Program-made: the position numbers and the translations under genes
Part shown: in pieces, positions 1-12,018 of the stretch
Numbering within the stretch: position 1 is the first letter of the stretch
Layout of the letters: each line of letters opens with the position of its first letter
The notes under the pieces: generated by a model
What the model was told of the DNA's origin: nothing
Database searches by the model: none
What the model saw: only the letters and a program-made list of their open reading frames with translations
Assembly (NCBI GenBank): GCA_022225965.2
Contig: JAKJXP020000008.1
Coordinates: forward strand, 665,829 to 729,828
Length of the DNA: 64,000 bases
Origin: Diatrype stigma
Taxonomy: Eukaryota > Ascomycota > Sordariomycetes > Xylariales > Diatrypaceae
Direction: 5' to 3'

Positions 1-3000
1 GGTAATATTTATGTTTAAATAATAATTGCAAAATCCAAGATTAAACATTTTAAACCTATTAAATAAGGCTTTTTTTAATTTAGTAATTTTATTTTTATTA
101 AGACCAATAATTAAAAGATTATTTATATAAACTGCTATATAAAGGTGCCTTTTAAAAAACATCCTTATATTAAAGTTTAACGGATTAAATCCTAGTTTTT
201 TAAGAAAGGTGGCTAATATTTAATATTATATTCGTAAAGTTTGCTTTAAACCGTAAAGCGCTTTATTTAGCTTATAAACCTTTGTTATGCCGTCGTTAAA
301 TTCCGGTAATTGTTTAATGTAAATTTCTTTAATAACAGGCCCGTATAAGAATGCCGTCTTAACGTTTATTTGTTTTAGTTTTAAATTCAGTGCTACGGCG
401 AAAGCGAAAATCGCTTTATAATTTATAGGTTTAATTATTAAAGCAAAGATATTTATATAATCCAAGCCTTTAATTTATTCGAAGCTATGAATAACTTATC
501 GTGCTTTGTATTGGGTAATTTCGCCATTAAGACCTTTTTTTAGTTTATAAACCCATTTGCTAAATAAAGCCTTTTATTTAATAAGCAATTCGTAAAGCGT
601 TTAGGTTTTATTGTTTATTAACGACTAATATTCGTCGCTTATAGCTTTATATTATTTAAGCCATTATATGTTTCGTTTTATATGTTAATAATTACGAGGC
701 TCGATTATTATAATTATTAGCATTATTCTTAAAACGGTTATGGCTAAATAAAACGCCGGAATGGCCTTTAATTAAAAGCGATTAATTTAATTATATTTAA
801 CGCATAAACGAAGATTATAACCGTAAGGGATTTTTAATAATGGATTGTTTTTATAATATATGTTATTCTTTATATATTTAACAGGTAAAGCTATAATATT
901 AATTGGATTACGTAAGTTGTCGTTAAATTAAGCTAAAACGTTAAGGTTACGTGGAATTTCGCGAAACTGAATTAAATTATTATCGACGTTTTATGGTTTT
1001 TCGCCGGGATTAATTTAAAAGGATAGGCTTATATCGGGCTATTTAGCGGCCCGGTTCCGGATAATTATAGGATAAGTATCGAATAAGCTGTTGTTTTTTT
1101 CGATAATGGCCGGCGATAATTCGAAGCCTAATTGTTTGTTTTTTTGTTTATTGCTTTGGCGAATTGGTCTCGAGATTAATGTTATAATAGGTAAAATAAT
1201 GGGTATGTTTTAAGGTTTAATTATGGATGAATTAAATATAATTGGTTTTTTTCTTTTATAGCTTTAATATTACGAATAAACGAAATAATTTTCCTTAAAT
1301 ATTATATTATTAGCGTGTTTTATTTTATTAATATCTCGTCGAAGGATAATATAATTCGTTATTTTATCGTTGTTATATTTTAATATTTAATAGGCTATAC
1401 CGGTAAATTTAAGGATATTCGCCTTTTTATTAAGCTTATATATGCCGGGTGCTTTTAAATAAACCAAGTAATATAAATTAGGCTTATTATTATATTAAGC
1501 TTCGTAAAAAGTGGTTTCGAAAATAAAGTATAGATTTTTATTCTTAAGGTAAAATATTGCCTTAACGATAAATGGCTAATAATATTTTAATATTCCGTTT
1601 TTAATGGCTGTTTTTATGGTGGACCTAATATATTTTTTAAAATAACTTATAATGCTTTCGATAATTCCATTTTATTCGTATTGGTTAATAGCAAAATAAC
1701 GAATAGCTATGCCCTTTATCGTATAATATTCGTAGAACTTATTGCTGCGATGTTATTTAAGTTTATTTATCGTTACGTAATAATAACGTCGTTTAGGTTT
1801 TTCTTAATGTGCCAGAAATTCTTTAAAGGCTTCGAATTATTTTTTTAATTATTTAATAGGAATTACCTAATTTATTTGCAAGTAATCGTATATTATAACT
1901 AATTATTCCGTAATGTTGCCGTAGCTAATAATATTTTTAGGCATGCCTGTTTCGTTAAGATATAAGGATTTTAGGTAATATATGCCCTTTTTTAGGTTGC
2001 CTTTATATGGTTTTTCCCGTTGCCGACCTTTAATGCAATTATTGCAAAAATAATGGTATCTTATTGGTTTTATATTATTGGATATAATTATTAATTTGCA
2101 AATATTTTGCTTATTAAAATGTTTTAATCGTTTGTATTAAATTATTATATTTAGGTTTGTAATAAAATAAAAATAAAAAGCCATATTAAGGCCAGTTATA
2201 TTAATAATGCTACCGGATTGGTTAATTACGTATAAGCCTAATGATATTATTGCGGTTAAAAAAATGTATTTCCTTTTAGCACTAAAGGCGGCATTAATAT
2301 AAAATAAGAATTCCGCATTTTTTTTGATAAGCTGAATAATCGAAATGAGGTTTGTTTTTAATTCCGGGCAATAAATTATATTTTAAATTTGGATACGCTT
2401 TATTTTGCCGTTAATTAAGATGTAAAAAACGATAATGCCTTTTTTTTTGAATATTAAAACCTTGCTTTTAATGCCGTAAATTTATAAACTTTTATAAGGC
2501 CGAAGCTTATTAAATAATTCGCATTTGTAATAAAAGATTTAATTATAATTATTATTTAGGATTAGTATTTTCTGAAGCTTTTTTATTAGCTCGATAGTTT
2601 TATTTTAAGGTAAAAACATAAGGCCTAATTTTATTAGTCGTTATTCTGTTTCGGAAATATCCGGAATTCCGTCGATGGAATATTTAAAATTCGGTATTAA
2701 TTCCGCGGATTATTTATTAAGCCGTATCCGGATAATTATAAGATTGGTTCCGGATAAAAGGCCCTTAAAAATACATAATAAGATGTTAAGTTATGTTATT
2801 ATTAATAATGGTTTCGCGGTATCGTTTTTTACTGCTAAAAAGGTATTAACGGTAATTTCGGTATCGTTATTATTAATAATTCCATACATTAATTTAACAG
2901 GAACGGCTATAATATCGTTGGTTTTTTGTTTTTTCGATTAAACTTTATTATTTCGTTAATAAAAAAGGGCCTTATTCGGATGTTTCCAAAAGCATTCGTT

Positions 3001-4200
3001 AAGGGAATAATTTGTTATTTTGCGTTTTATAGTCTTGCAATAAGTATATTAAGCGTTATCGGGTACTTTACGTTTGCTTTTGCCTTTTTGGTTTTTATTA
3101 TTAAAACGATGGGTTTGGAAAAGTTCGGTTTGCATCTTATTGTTGTTCCGAATCCGTATGTTTTATTCCTTTTAAAGGGTTAATTGCAGAATTTCTTCGA
3201 AAATTGCGGCAGCTTTGGTAATCTTGTCATTTTTTCGTTTGGATATGATGCTATAAAACTGGTAAAAAGTGATAAGGAAAATAACGTAATTCGGGCCGAA
3301 TGCAGAAAGGAATTTGTTAATAAGATATAAAATAGAAATAATGCAATTTTCGTTAAATTCGATAAAGTCCGTCTTAATTTGGCGTAACTTAATTATTAAG
3401 GTAATTACGTTGTTTTTTATAATTAAGGTAATATTTTTTTATTGGTATAAAAGCTGCTAAAAAACGGCGTTACTTTTGGGTCGATATTATTTTGCGAGAT
3501 ATTTTTAAATAATGGCTAAGGTATTTAGTTTTTTATTGCTGTTAATTTCGGATCGAAGGTTTTCTTTAAGCCTATATTGGATGCAGCCGAATGCTTTAAT
3601 TTGCTTATCCTTTTAGATTTTTTTCTTTTTGACCTTTTTAAATTTACTTAAGTCCGTAACGTCGGAATCTTTCGCCTCGTTTTTTTTCGGTAATAAGCGG
3701 CCGTATCCTTAAATATAAAAATAATCCATTATTTCCTGTTTAAAGCTAATCCATTCCGAAAGGAATTCGAGTTTTATTATATTATCGAATAAACTGGTTT
3801 TCGTTTTGGTCGATATTATAGGCTTGGGTTTAAGCTTAAGCTTAAACCTTGGCTTAATATTTGCGTATTTTTCCAAGCTTTATTATAGGTCCTATATTAA
3901 AGCGAGGTTTAACGGGTAATTTAGAAAAAGGCATACGGCCGTAAATGGATTCGTTAAATAAACTGGAAAAAATAAGAACGTTAAAGATTAGATTTAATTT
4001 AAGGATAAAACAAAATAAGGGCGAGGGTATTCGTATAAAGTCCGGAATAAATATGGGTATATATTTAGGTATGGATTCGGGTAAAATTGCTTCGAATCCG
4101 AATAAATCGACCTCGTTTAAATCGTAAGATAAAGAAATAATAAATACGTTATTAAAACTTAATAACAAAAGGGAACGACCGAGTAATTCGGGTATATAGT
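1..4200 (-). mobile_element. RIP-degraded Ty1/copia LTR retrotransposon, truncated by window start
   Basis: Read on the minus strand, this AT-rich tract keeps recognisable copia Pol pieces in the right order despite many stops. About 1990-2060 encodes a GAG-pre-integrase zinc motif (CNNCIKGRQREKPYKG). About 1640-1690 encodes the integrase signature NGIIES, preceded by a stop that replaces the usual Gln. 226-465 is an open stretch of reverse transcriptase (QINVKTAFLYGP, KLNKALYGLKQ). About 104-137 encodes the catalytic YVDD region as YINN. Asp to Asn and Gln to stop are the expected G-to-A and C-to-T results of RIP, so the copy is dead. I could not identify an LTR. The right limit (about 4200, behind a 104-codon open stretch of unclear identity) is approximate, and the element continues to the left of the window. 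Confidence 0.8.
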
Positions 4201-5300
4201 TTGGATTTTCGTCGTCGTCGTTTATGAAGTGTATAATTGTAAATTATAAGAATATTTAGGCAAGATAAGGAAAGTTTCGTTCGTTAAGAAATCTAAAGAA
4301 TTAAGGTTTTGTTACGGGGCAAGTTTTCAGGTTATATTTTCGTTTTTTATTTATATTATCGTTTAATAAATTTATTATAACTTGTTATTAATTTGTTTAT
4401 TGCCTTAATAACGAATAAGGGTAAAAATGAGGCGGATAAATTCGTATTTTCGTTTTATTGCTTTTAAACAGAATAATTTCGGTAAGTTCCTTAATTCCGA
4501 CGTTATTGTTTAAAATGAAAAAGCAATAGTAATGATATGGTATGTACTTAATGGATTTTATAATAAGATTTTAATTCAAATGGGATAATTTACTATTATC
4601 GTGCGAATAGGATTTTTAAGGTAAATACGGATAAAGCACGGATAACGGCGTTTCTGATGGATATAGTATATATTCGTAAGATGCCGTATATTATTTAATT
4701 TTTAATTAGGTTACGTTAGGAATTTCTCGTTTATAGCAAAAAATGCAGTAAGCCGTTTTGTTAACGTTTATGTAATATAAGCAAATTTTAAATAAATAAG
4801 TAAGTTTGTAATAAAAAATTCCTTATAAGCTTTATTGGGTTTATAACTTGTTAAATATAGACGTAAGTTATGAGGTATATTGTATTAAGTTATTTAGTAT
4901 AATAGGAATATACTTTATAGGCAGGTAAGGGCATCCCATATATATAGCCACAGGTATGGGTCGTTTCCAGCCACCTGGATTTCCAGCCACCGTATTCCAA
5001 TAAGCATAGCTTGCGAGGTATATTAGAAAGGGATAACAAATAACAGCCTATTTGACAAATTCTTTGGAATGGGGAACATTAATGATTAGTCTTAGAAATA
5101 AAAGTAAATTTTCGTATATATTACTCATATTTAAGCCTTTTTGTTACGTGACGAGAGAATATCGATTTTGTTATTCTCTATAAACTTCAAAAAGTTTACA
5201 GCTACGAAAGGATTTACTTAAAACCTATCATTTACTTTTATTAAACATTAATAATAATAGGATTCAGTATATTATCGCTTTATTTATGGCCCTTAAGTTA
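4201..5300. other. AT-rich tract without a recognisable gene
   Basis: Same base composition and stop density as the copia remnant beside it, so it probably includes that element's leader or LTR or another RIP-mutated repeat. No protein motif seen. GC rises after about 4930, and ordinary intergenic sequence begins near 5300. Confidence 0.5.
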
Positions 5301-6035
5301 ACTTTGCGCGCATTTTATTGTATTACCTAGAGAACAGCAGTGCTTTATATAGTACACTTATAGTTAATACTTTTATAACATATCATTATAACACGTCGTA
5401 TAATATTGGAATGCTTGCCCTTGATTTCAGTGGATGTAAACTTAGAGATGCCACAAAATCAGTGAACACAATAGTACAGCAGCAGTGTCGCCGTTACCAC
5501 CAATTAGATTCGAGTTGTTAGGCGTATAGCCTTTAACAAGGTCGTGCATATAACATACTTAGGCTTACACAGTGTTCATATTATTATGTTCGTATTGTTT
5601 TCGTGCCGTCAGCTCTAGGTTTATTTGGGGTTTACTTTCCTATTGTAACCTTCCTATTGTCGACCGTTCTTATTGTCGACTATTCCCACTGTCCACCCCT
5701 TCCTATTCTTCATCCGTAACCCAAGACGATCCCAACCCTCTTGGCCATTAGCACAAATTATCTATAGATACCAACCTCGACCCTTCACTGTCATCACACT
5801 AGACGATCTGCTTTGTTCTACATCTGTCTTTCACACCAATCTGCAGAATCCATTGCCGTCATCTCAAGAAGCTGCATCACGATCACTCTATTCTCTCAGC
5901 TACGATCTCTCTGAACCCTTTGCTACTATTCTTCCACATCTCTGCTGAAGCTGGATCACAGGCCTACTCTTCTTCGTTGTTGACCTTTTCCTTAATTGCT
6001 CTTCACATCCTATCGCAGAATTCGGTACTTACAAC
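5301..6035. other. Intergenic region and 5' leader of the F-box gene
   Basis: No convincing gene. From about 5635 the + strand is pyrimidine-rich, with loosely repeated CCTATTGT units, as often found in fungal promoters and leaders. The open frame at 5673-5948 is compositionally biased and has no recognisable domain. Confidence 0.4.
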
Positions 6036-7952
6036 ATGACGACGAAGACTCTCAGAGTGCGGCGCCCCTTTGGACGGCTCGAGGCCTCTGAAGCGGCAGA
6101 ATATATCTCGAATAGCTCCAACGGAACGATATCAGGTGTACAACAGAAGAGAAGAATTGGTAGAAATCCTACCATTAGCAGGTTTATGAACCTACCACCT
6201 GAGTTGCACTACAAATTCGCCGAACACCTCGGTATAGCAGACTTGAATTCCTGGTCCCGGACCAGCAAACGTTTCAACTCGAGGCTTCGGCCTAGGTTAT
6301 ATGAGCGGGACGTGGCTACAGAAGACGCAATCTTTCCATTCCCCGAAAGGGAGGGCTTTTCCCTAGCCCTCATGTGGGCCTGCATCCATGGGAATCTGAC
6401 GACCTTAAACCTCTGCCTAGCAGCTGGTGCATCGGGTAAGCTAAGATACATATTTCCTCTATCACCCAGATCTACAGATCTGTCCTCACAAATCTGCCCT
6501 AGTAGATCTTTGCAGTCAAAAACTAATAAGTCTGTAGTACGTACTCTATTACATCCCTGCTGGGATTGTTGAACCTAGTTCTTCTTATATCAGTACTTGA
6601 CTTCAGATATGGGCAACTAACAGTCACAGCCGAACACCGTTTACGATTTTACTGCCGATTGGTTCCCACCGGCGTATCCCGTTCTCCACCATCGCCTTCT
6701 TGGTGATGTCCTGCCCACGTTCGCCACAGCCCTTTATCTTACACTGGCTTGTTGCCATACGGAGATCGCCATGCGCTTGCTCGATGCCGGGGCAGATCCC
6801 AGTATTACCTCTGAGGGTGGCAACGTACCCATGCATCTAGTTACTACGCCTGGCATGGTACATGCTATACACGAAGCTGGTACTAAGCTCAACGCTTCAA
6901 GGAAGGATAGTGACGAGGATTATGACACTGTCTTCGGAGAGGACAGCGACGAGGGTTCCGACACCACATTAAGCGAGGACGATGATGAGGATTACGATTA
7001 TCCCTTGACGTGGATGATTGCTGGCCAGGTACCAATGGAGACGATATATGCTGTCATCAATATCTGTCCAAACGCGGTGTTGCAGTGTCCTGAGCGATTA
7101 ATGCTGCAGGCCTGCACTGGTTACCGAACAGAAGTGGTACGATTACTTATGGGACCGGAATTCCTACAATACGTCGTCAACAGCGTAGTGAATTGTATGA
7201 GCAAAGTCCTCCTCAGTCTCAGTAAGACCACCAATGAATTAGAAATGCTAGAGCTCGTGGGCATTCTAGCTTTTCAGGGGGGCCTTGAGGAGGAATCGCC
7301 CGATTCACCTTTGACCCACAACCATGTCCGGCTATGGCTGGGGTACTGCCTCAACCCATATATGCCTGATGCAATTACCGCCATGATCCTCGTATGTGCT
7401 CTGCGGCACTATCCCCAGATCATACCTAGATTCGACGAACAGCAACGGGCGGCAGTGCTCCTTACCCTAGATGCAGTTAAGAATGAGCCAGACAATGGAG
7501 AAGCGGCAGAGCTAGCAAAATTCATTCTTAGAATGAACGCCCACCAAATTATCCGCGGGTTCGACATGGAGTTTCTGTTTGACAGTGGTATCGGGGGTGA
7601 TCACTACTCCACCCTTTTTGCGATGATCCTAGGAGATACGCCTAGGACATACTCAAGCCCTCCCGCCGACTATTCAGAGATACAGACTCTCTGTTGGGGG
7701 CGCATGGTATTGGACCAGATAATGCCTGGTATCGACAATTCTCCAGGCGATATATGTACTCCCATGTCGTATATCGTACTTTCCCTCTGGAGGCCTAAGT
7801 TCGATGGAACTAGGGCGTCCTTAGATCCGCCCGCTGACCTTTACGCGTTTGCGCAGAAGGTCGTTGCAGCCGACCAGGACTTTCCTGGGACTAACGAGCA
7901 TTCCGTTGAGGCCAACGAGATGCAGCCACCGTCGCTTTTCAAAAGGACATAG
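6036..7952 (+). CDS. F-box protein with ankyrin-like repeats (two exons; junction uncertain)
   Basis: The first exon from ATG 6036 encodes an F-box-like segment (FMNLPPELHYKFAEHLGIAD followed by LNSWSRTSKRFN), then an ankyrin-like helix pair (LMWACIHGNLTTLNLCLAAG). The second exon continues with ALYLTLACCHTEIAMRLLDA and GADPS, an acidic low-complexity stretch (about 6907-7000) and a C-terminal part I do not recognise. Family knowledge suggests an SCF ubiquitin-ligase substrate adaptor; the substrate is unknown. A good donor (GTAAGC) lies at 6436, but exon 2 is in another phase at the likely acceptors ending at 6623 or 6629, and the acceptor at 6606 leads into an in-frame TAA at 6618. A weaker donor at 6534 (GTAGTA) restores the frame. 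So either the intron is 6534-6623/6629 or the gene has a small frame error. A retroelement fragment is inserted just behind the stop. Confidence 0.7.
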
Positions 7953-7953
7953 T

Positions 7954-7968
7954 TAATGGTACATAAAG
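7954..7968. repeat. Left target-site duplication of the LINE-like insert
   Basis: TAATGGTACATAAAG, identical to 8288-8302. It begins 2 bases after the F-box gene's TAG stop, so the insertion probably lies in that gene's 3' UTR. Confidence 0.7.
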
Positions 7969-8287
7969 AGCGGTTGAAGAAGAAACGCGGTACAGCAGCG
8001 AAGGCGCAGCGGAAACAGTTCGTTTACGCAGCGGATGAGATCTATCTTAGGACCTACGACCTGGTGCCTTTGGCACGGATTGACTAGACTGCTAGGTGAG
8101 CAGCAGAATTAGTACAGTAGAGAGCGCGGGGGCAACGCTGCTAGGTAGCATCGGCTACGTAGCGTAGGAGTTTTACTGTATGACGTCCCCCAAGGGGGAC
8201 GTTATAGAGGTTTCTTCTACGGTGTAATCGGTAGATGAACCCGTATAGGAAAGCCTTCGGCTTTACCTAGGGAGTATTCAATAATAA
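7969..8287 (+). mobile_element. 5'-truncated non-LTR (LINE-like) retroelement insertion
   Basis: The 319-bp segment is flanked by an exact 15-bp direct repeat, TAATGGTACATAAAG, at 7954-7968 and 8288-8302, and ends in an AAT-repeat tail (ATAATAATAA) just before the right copy. A long target duplication plus a simple 3' tail is the hallmark of target-primed reverse transcription. The first about 115 bases form an open basic frame (RLKKKRGTAAKAQRKQ) ending in TAG at about 8085, which could be the tail of an ORF2. The rest would be 3' UTR, including the perfect hairpin ACGTCCCCC-AA-GGGGGACGT (8183-8202) and a second stem near 8250. A SINE is the alternative. Confidence 0.65.
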
Positions 8288-8302
8288 TAATGGTACATAA
8301 AG
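8288..8302. repeat. Right target-site duplication of the LINE-like insert
   Basis: TAATGGTACATAAAG, identical to 7954-7968 and directly behind the AAT-repeat tail. Confidence 0.7.
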
Positions 8303-9202
8303 CCATATGACGGCATGCTGTACTCTTGGAGATTCCAACCCCTCACTTCAATCGACCTTGTGTACCATACAACCCACTGACAACTTTACCTTATTTGTAT
8401 GCACATAAACAAGAGTCAAGAGGTGGCTTGGAAACGCCAGATAACCACTTCCCTTGGTTGAATATCAGGAAATCGAAAGGCTGCAATGGGGGAGCACAAC
8501 GATGTTGTATTGGGGGTTCATGGCAGCCCAGCTACTGCCAAATCTATCAGTTGTCTATTCGCCGCGTACGCGCTAAGCGTGCCCAGGCAAAAGAGTTGAT
8601 TGAAACCAGTATTCCGAAGGATCTTTAAAAGAGGGCGGAAGCCGCAATTGAACTCTATGAACCCCGAGAAGTCCTGGACAAGGACCACTGCTACAAGAGA
8701 CTTGCTGACAAGAAGAAACATCTGACCGACAAGTCGTTCGCCTGATGAGAAGCTCTTCAGTGGATCAGGTTTGGGGAAATTCACGAAAAATTCCAGGACC
8801 CACGCTCCCATCGCGTGATTGTTGTTTATTTTGGACGTCATGGTGTCTGGATACGTTCGAGGCGGTACGTCATGGCCTTGTGAGAGAGGTCCCCAAGAGG
8901 TTTCCTTGTTACCCCTCTTTTAGATTTCCTTACATGTTTTATAATAGTTTGTAGATTATACGAATCCTATTGTTAGTGAACTGCAGCACCTCTGTGGTTA
9001 TCTTTTGGGGTTTGTCCAAGTATTCCACTAGTCTGGAAATTGGTGATTTTACCTTTGATGGCTCCTTGATACAGATCTCACAATAACTAACAGATAAACG
9101 TATATACCATGATTTTTCATGTTGTGTAAAGGATAATAGCTCAGACAGGTGATTATAACACAACATATCCACCTCATGTTGAATAGGGGTAATAAGGAGT
9201 AC
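8303..9202. other. Intergenic region without an assignable gene
   Basis: Open frames at 8326-8628 (+) and 8518-8841 (-) overlap and show no domain that I recognise. The plus frame (SIRRVRAKRAQAKELIETSI) goes on after a stop into a Lys/Arg-rich stretch and might be a decayed gene or transposon piece. This is not strong enough for a call. Confidence 0.4.
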
Positions 9203-9795
9203 TCCTATTCACACCTTAGTTTTCACACCTTAGTTTCCAAATGCCAAGTGGCACCGCTCCGTTCAAATGCGCTGCCACCTTCTTGCACTTATTGCTTCCT
9301 TACAAATAATCTCATAACAATACAATTCCTAATTAATTCCTTATTTGTATTATAAACTTTATGTACAAATCTAGTAATTTCCGAAGTTCGATTATTTTTG
9401 CGATTTCTTTTGGCGGAATAACGTATAAGTAAAGTATAAAAATAAAAGACCGTTAAATATTAATTCCGAAGTAATCGCAAATTGCCCCCCAAAGCTTCGC
9501 ACGTAATCCACTGTAACTTAATGGATACTACCTAAACGCCAACGCACCACCCACTATAATTATAGGGCCTTTTAGATATACTGGTACTTATAGGTATAAA
9601 CGTTGTGTCGTTATTATATGAAATCGAGTATTGCAATTGTTGTTGTTCCAAGGGGGTGAGTTGGAAAGGACTTAGCTTATAGGCGCAGGTGGCTGGCAAA
9701 GATTCGCGATGTGGGCGGACCGTTAGAAAATTTATCGGGCCGAATACAGGTGGTTCAGAAAACTAAGGTGTAGAAACTAAGGTGTGAATAGGAGT
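9203..9795. mobile_element. Non-autonomous TIR element (MITE-like), TA target site
   Basis: Inverted repeats of about 36 bp start with CTCCTATTCACACCTTAG at 9203 and, in reverse complement, end at 9795. They match except for two adjacent differences near their middle. Each arm contains ACACCTTAGTTT twice. Both ends sit inside AGTACTC, consistent with a TA dinucleotide duplication as in Tc1/mariner-type elements. The interior (about 590 bp) is partly very AT-rich (9330-9620) and has no transposase frame. It lies about 260 bp beyond the 3' end of the FAD oxidase gene. Confidence 0.65.
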
Positions 9796-10054
9796 ACTCG
9801 TAATAAGCCCCACACATATTATGGATATATATCAGTATGACCCCCTAGTTTAACAGTGGGACTTAGTTTGGGTTTAACGGGTCTTCATTCTATACACATG
9901 ATGAGTCAAACTCTTATAATTTACTATCACCAATTACTGTTCACGGAGACATTGTGAATCCGAAGGAATGGCAAGGAAGGGTGATTCGAATAGACAAGAA
10001 GCAACCTACGCTGGAGCATGAAACGCCTAGGTACCGATCTACTTCCTAGCTTAT

Positions 10055-12018
10055 CTAATCGCCGCGAATCCAGCTTCGCGACACTTTACACAGCCTTCCA
10101 TCAGCATCCTGCTTCCAAAAATCACTCCCGACAGCAGTTTTAGCATAGAATACGTCTTCGGGGTCATATCTTCGCTTGACCGATAGAAGCCTATCGTAAT
10201 GATTTCCGTAGAAGGTAGACTTAAAGTCAGGCTGTTGAAAGTCTGCTTCGTTGAGATAGACGCCACCATTCGGGGTAAGCTTTTCAAGCGCGGGGAGTAG
10301 GTCGTAAGTCAGCTTATCTTGTGCTACTTGGTTTGCGGCTGAGCTGTTGTAGTTAATTGGCGTGCCGACGGTAGCGCTGAAAAGCGTCTCGCGGAAGTAG
10401 GGGTTCACTGCGACGTCGGCTGCTGATGAAACGGCGTTTTTCACGTTGAAAGTGACCCCAGACATGAGGGTTTGAGTGGTGATATACCGAATAGCTTCGA
10501 CCAGGCCGTTAAGGTTATTGGATACAAGAGAGCGGGGGATAAGACGACCTCCAATGTTGTAGTCTGAGACATTCCAGGACGATGTCAACGAAGTGTAAGC
10601 GGAGAGGAACGTTGGATACTCTGAGGACGAATACTGATACTCTAGTCCTAGTTCGTCCATTTTCTTTAAAGTAGGTTGAAGAAGTTCGTCAACCTCGTCT
10701 CGGTGAAGTTCAGGAGCGTAAGCTGGCATAAGCATAAATCCGAATGGAGCAACTACCCACACAGGAACAGACCCAGCATTCACGAGGCTTGGTAGTGATT
10801 GAAGGAAGGTTCCGAGAGCGGAATATATGGAATCCGTGTTTGTTCCGTTGTTCAGAGCGGTTAGATAAGCCGTCGAGAAGTAACTGTCGGGAAAAGCCTT
10901 GACAGTCATAGAGACAACAGCGCCAAAGGTACTGCCACCTCCTCCGCGCAAGGCCCAGAACAGATCCGGATTCTGGGTGGCAGTTGCAGTTAAGAATTCA
11001 CCCGTTCCCGTTATTACTTCCCATTCTAAGACCTGGTCCGCAGCCAAACCATGCTTGGACGCAAAGGGCCCATGTCCTCCCCCTTGAGCATATCTGTATC
11101 GGCATCATTAGCGGTTACACCTAGGAAATTAGACAAGACAACATAGATATTATAAGGAACTGTCGAGGTAATGTTCAATTATTAATCTAGGAGACTAAAC
11201 ATTGCTTACCCTCCAGCTAGCCCCACCGTCGGGCAGTTCCCGCCAACTATGATGAGGCCGTGTGTATGGGCGAATTCATAGGCCTCAAGCCCTTCTACTC
11301 CAGCACCCATCTTTATGGCAGGCCCAGTATAATCTGGACCATGGTACTTCTCGGTAAATGATAGGGATTTCAGGTGATTGGTCCATAAGGAAAGCGAGTG
11401 AGCTCCTGTAGATTTACCCATGTAATCATGGCCAGAGTTCCGAATTACAAGGCGAATATTGTTCCGCCGAGAGAAACTGACCCCCGCTTGGATATCTAGC
11501 GGGCTCGTAACGTTGATCGAATATGCAGGAAGATACCCTATCGTGCATGGCGAATGGGGCTCCAACCATGGGTTGCAGCTGTTGTTAGAGAAAGGGTATG
11601 CCATTGGCGAAGACGGGGATTCGAGGTGAGTTTCGGGGAAAAACCAAGTATCACGAAGCGCATTGCATCGATCTTGATCGTACAGAGAGATGCTCGCATT
11701 TGTGTTATTGGCGAAGAGGTTGTGGCAAGGAGCGCCGATCGGGATAGTCTCAATGAGCCTTCCGTCTAGACTCTGATTCAGTGCGTGCCAACTCGTTTGG
11801 GTCGGCCAATCCCCATCTCCCGGGATATTACGGCATTGAGGATATGAGATAGTTGAAAGTAACGTAGATCGGTACTTCTGGTTACCGATTGCAACCGCTA
11901 ATACAATTACCGAGAACGATGAAACGACCTTGAAAGAATGCATCGCGAGAAATCTGCGAAAGTGGCGATACAGATGCAAAGCCATAGTTGCTGTAAGTAT
12001 GGTGTGCCAGATGTACAA
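10055..12018 (-). CDS. Secreted/membrane-anchored FAD-linked oxidoreductase (berberine-bridge-enzyme type)
   Basis: Two exons, 12018-11210 and 11093-10055, joined in frame across an intron (11094-11209, donor GTAAGC, acceptor ACAG), give 615 aa. Residues about 25-45 form a hydrophobic signal/anchor segment, so the protein probably enters the secretory pathway. The PCMH-type FAD domain has SGHDYMG with His197 and GGNCPTVG with Cys262, the two residues that attach FAD covalently in bicovalent family members. GGGGSTFGAVVSMTVKAFP follows, and the C-terminal BBE segment (YDRLLSVKRRYDPEDVFYAK) is intact. Such enzymes catalyse oxidations such as alcohol oxidation or oxidative ring closure; the substrate here is unknown. 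It lies upstream of an island of tailoring genes, so a biosynthetic role is plausible. An internal Met near residue 12 is an alternative start. Confidence 0.9.

Noticed and set aside
2675..3183. Two plus-strand open frames of 88 and 85 codons in the AT-rich left end
   Set aside because: They are antisense to the decayed copia element, have no domain, and AT-rich DNA of this bias yields hydrophobic chance frames.
8326..8841. Overlapping frames on both strands behind the F-box gene
   Set aside because: No recognisable domain on either strand, no splice-supported extension; possibly an old repeat, but not supportable as a gene.
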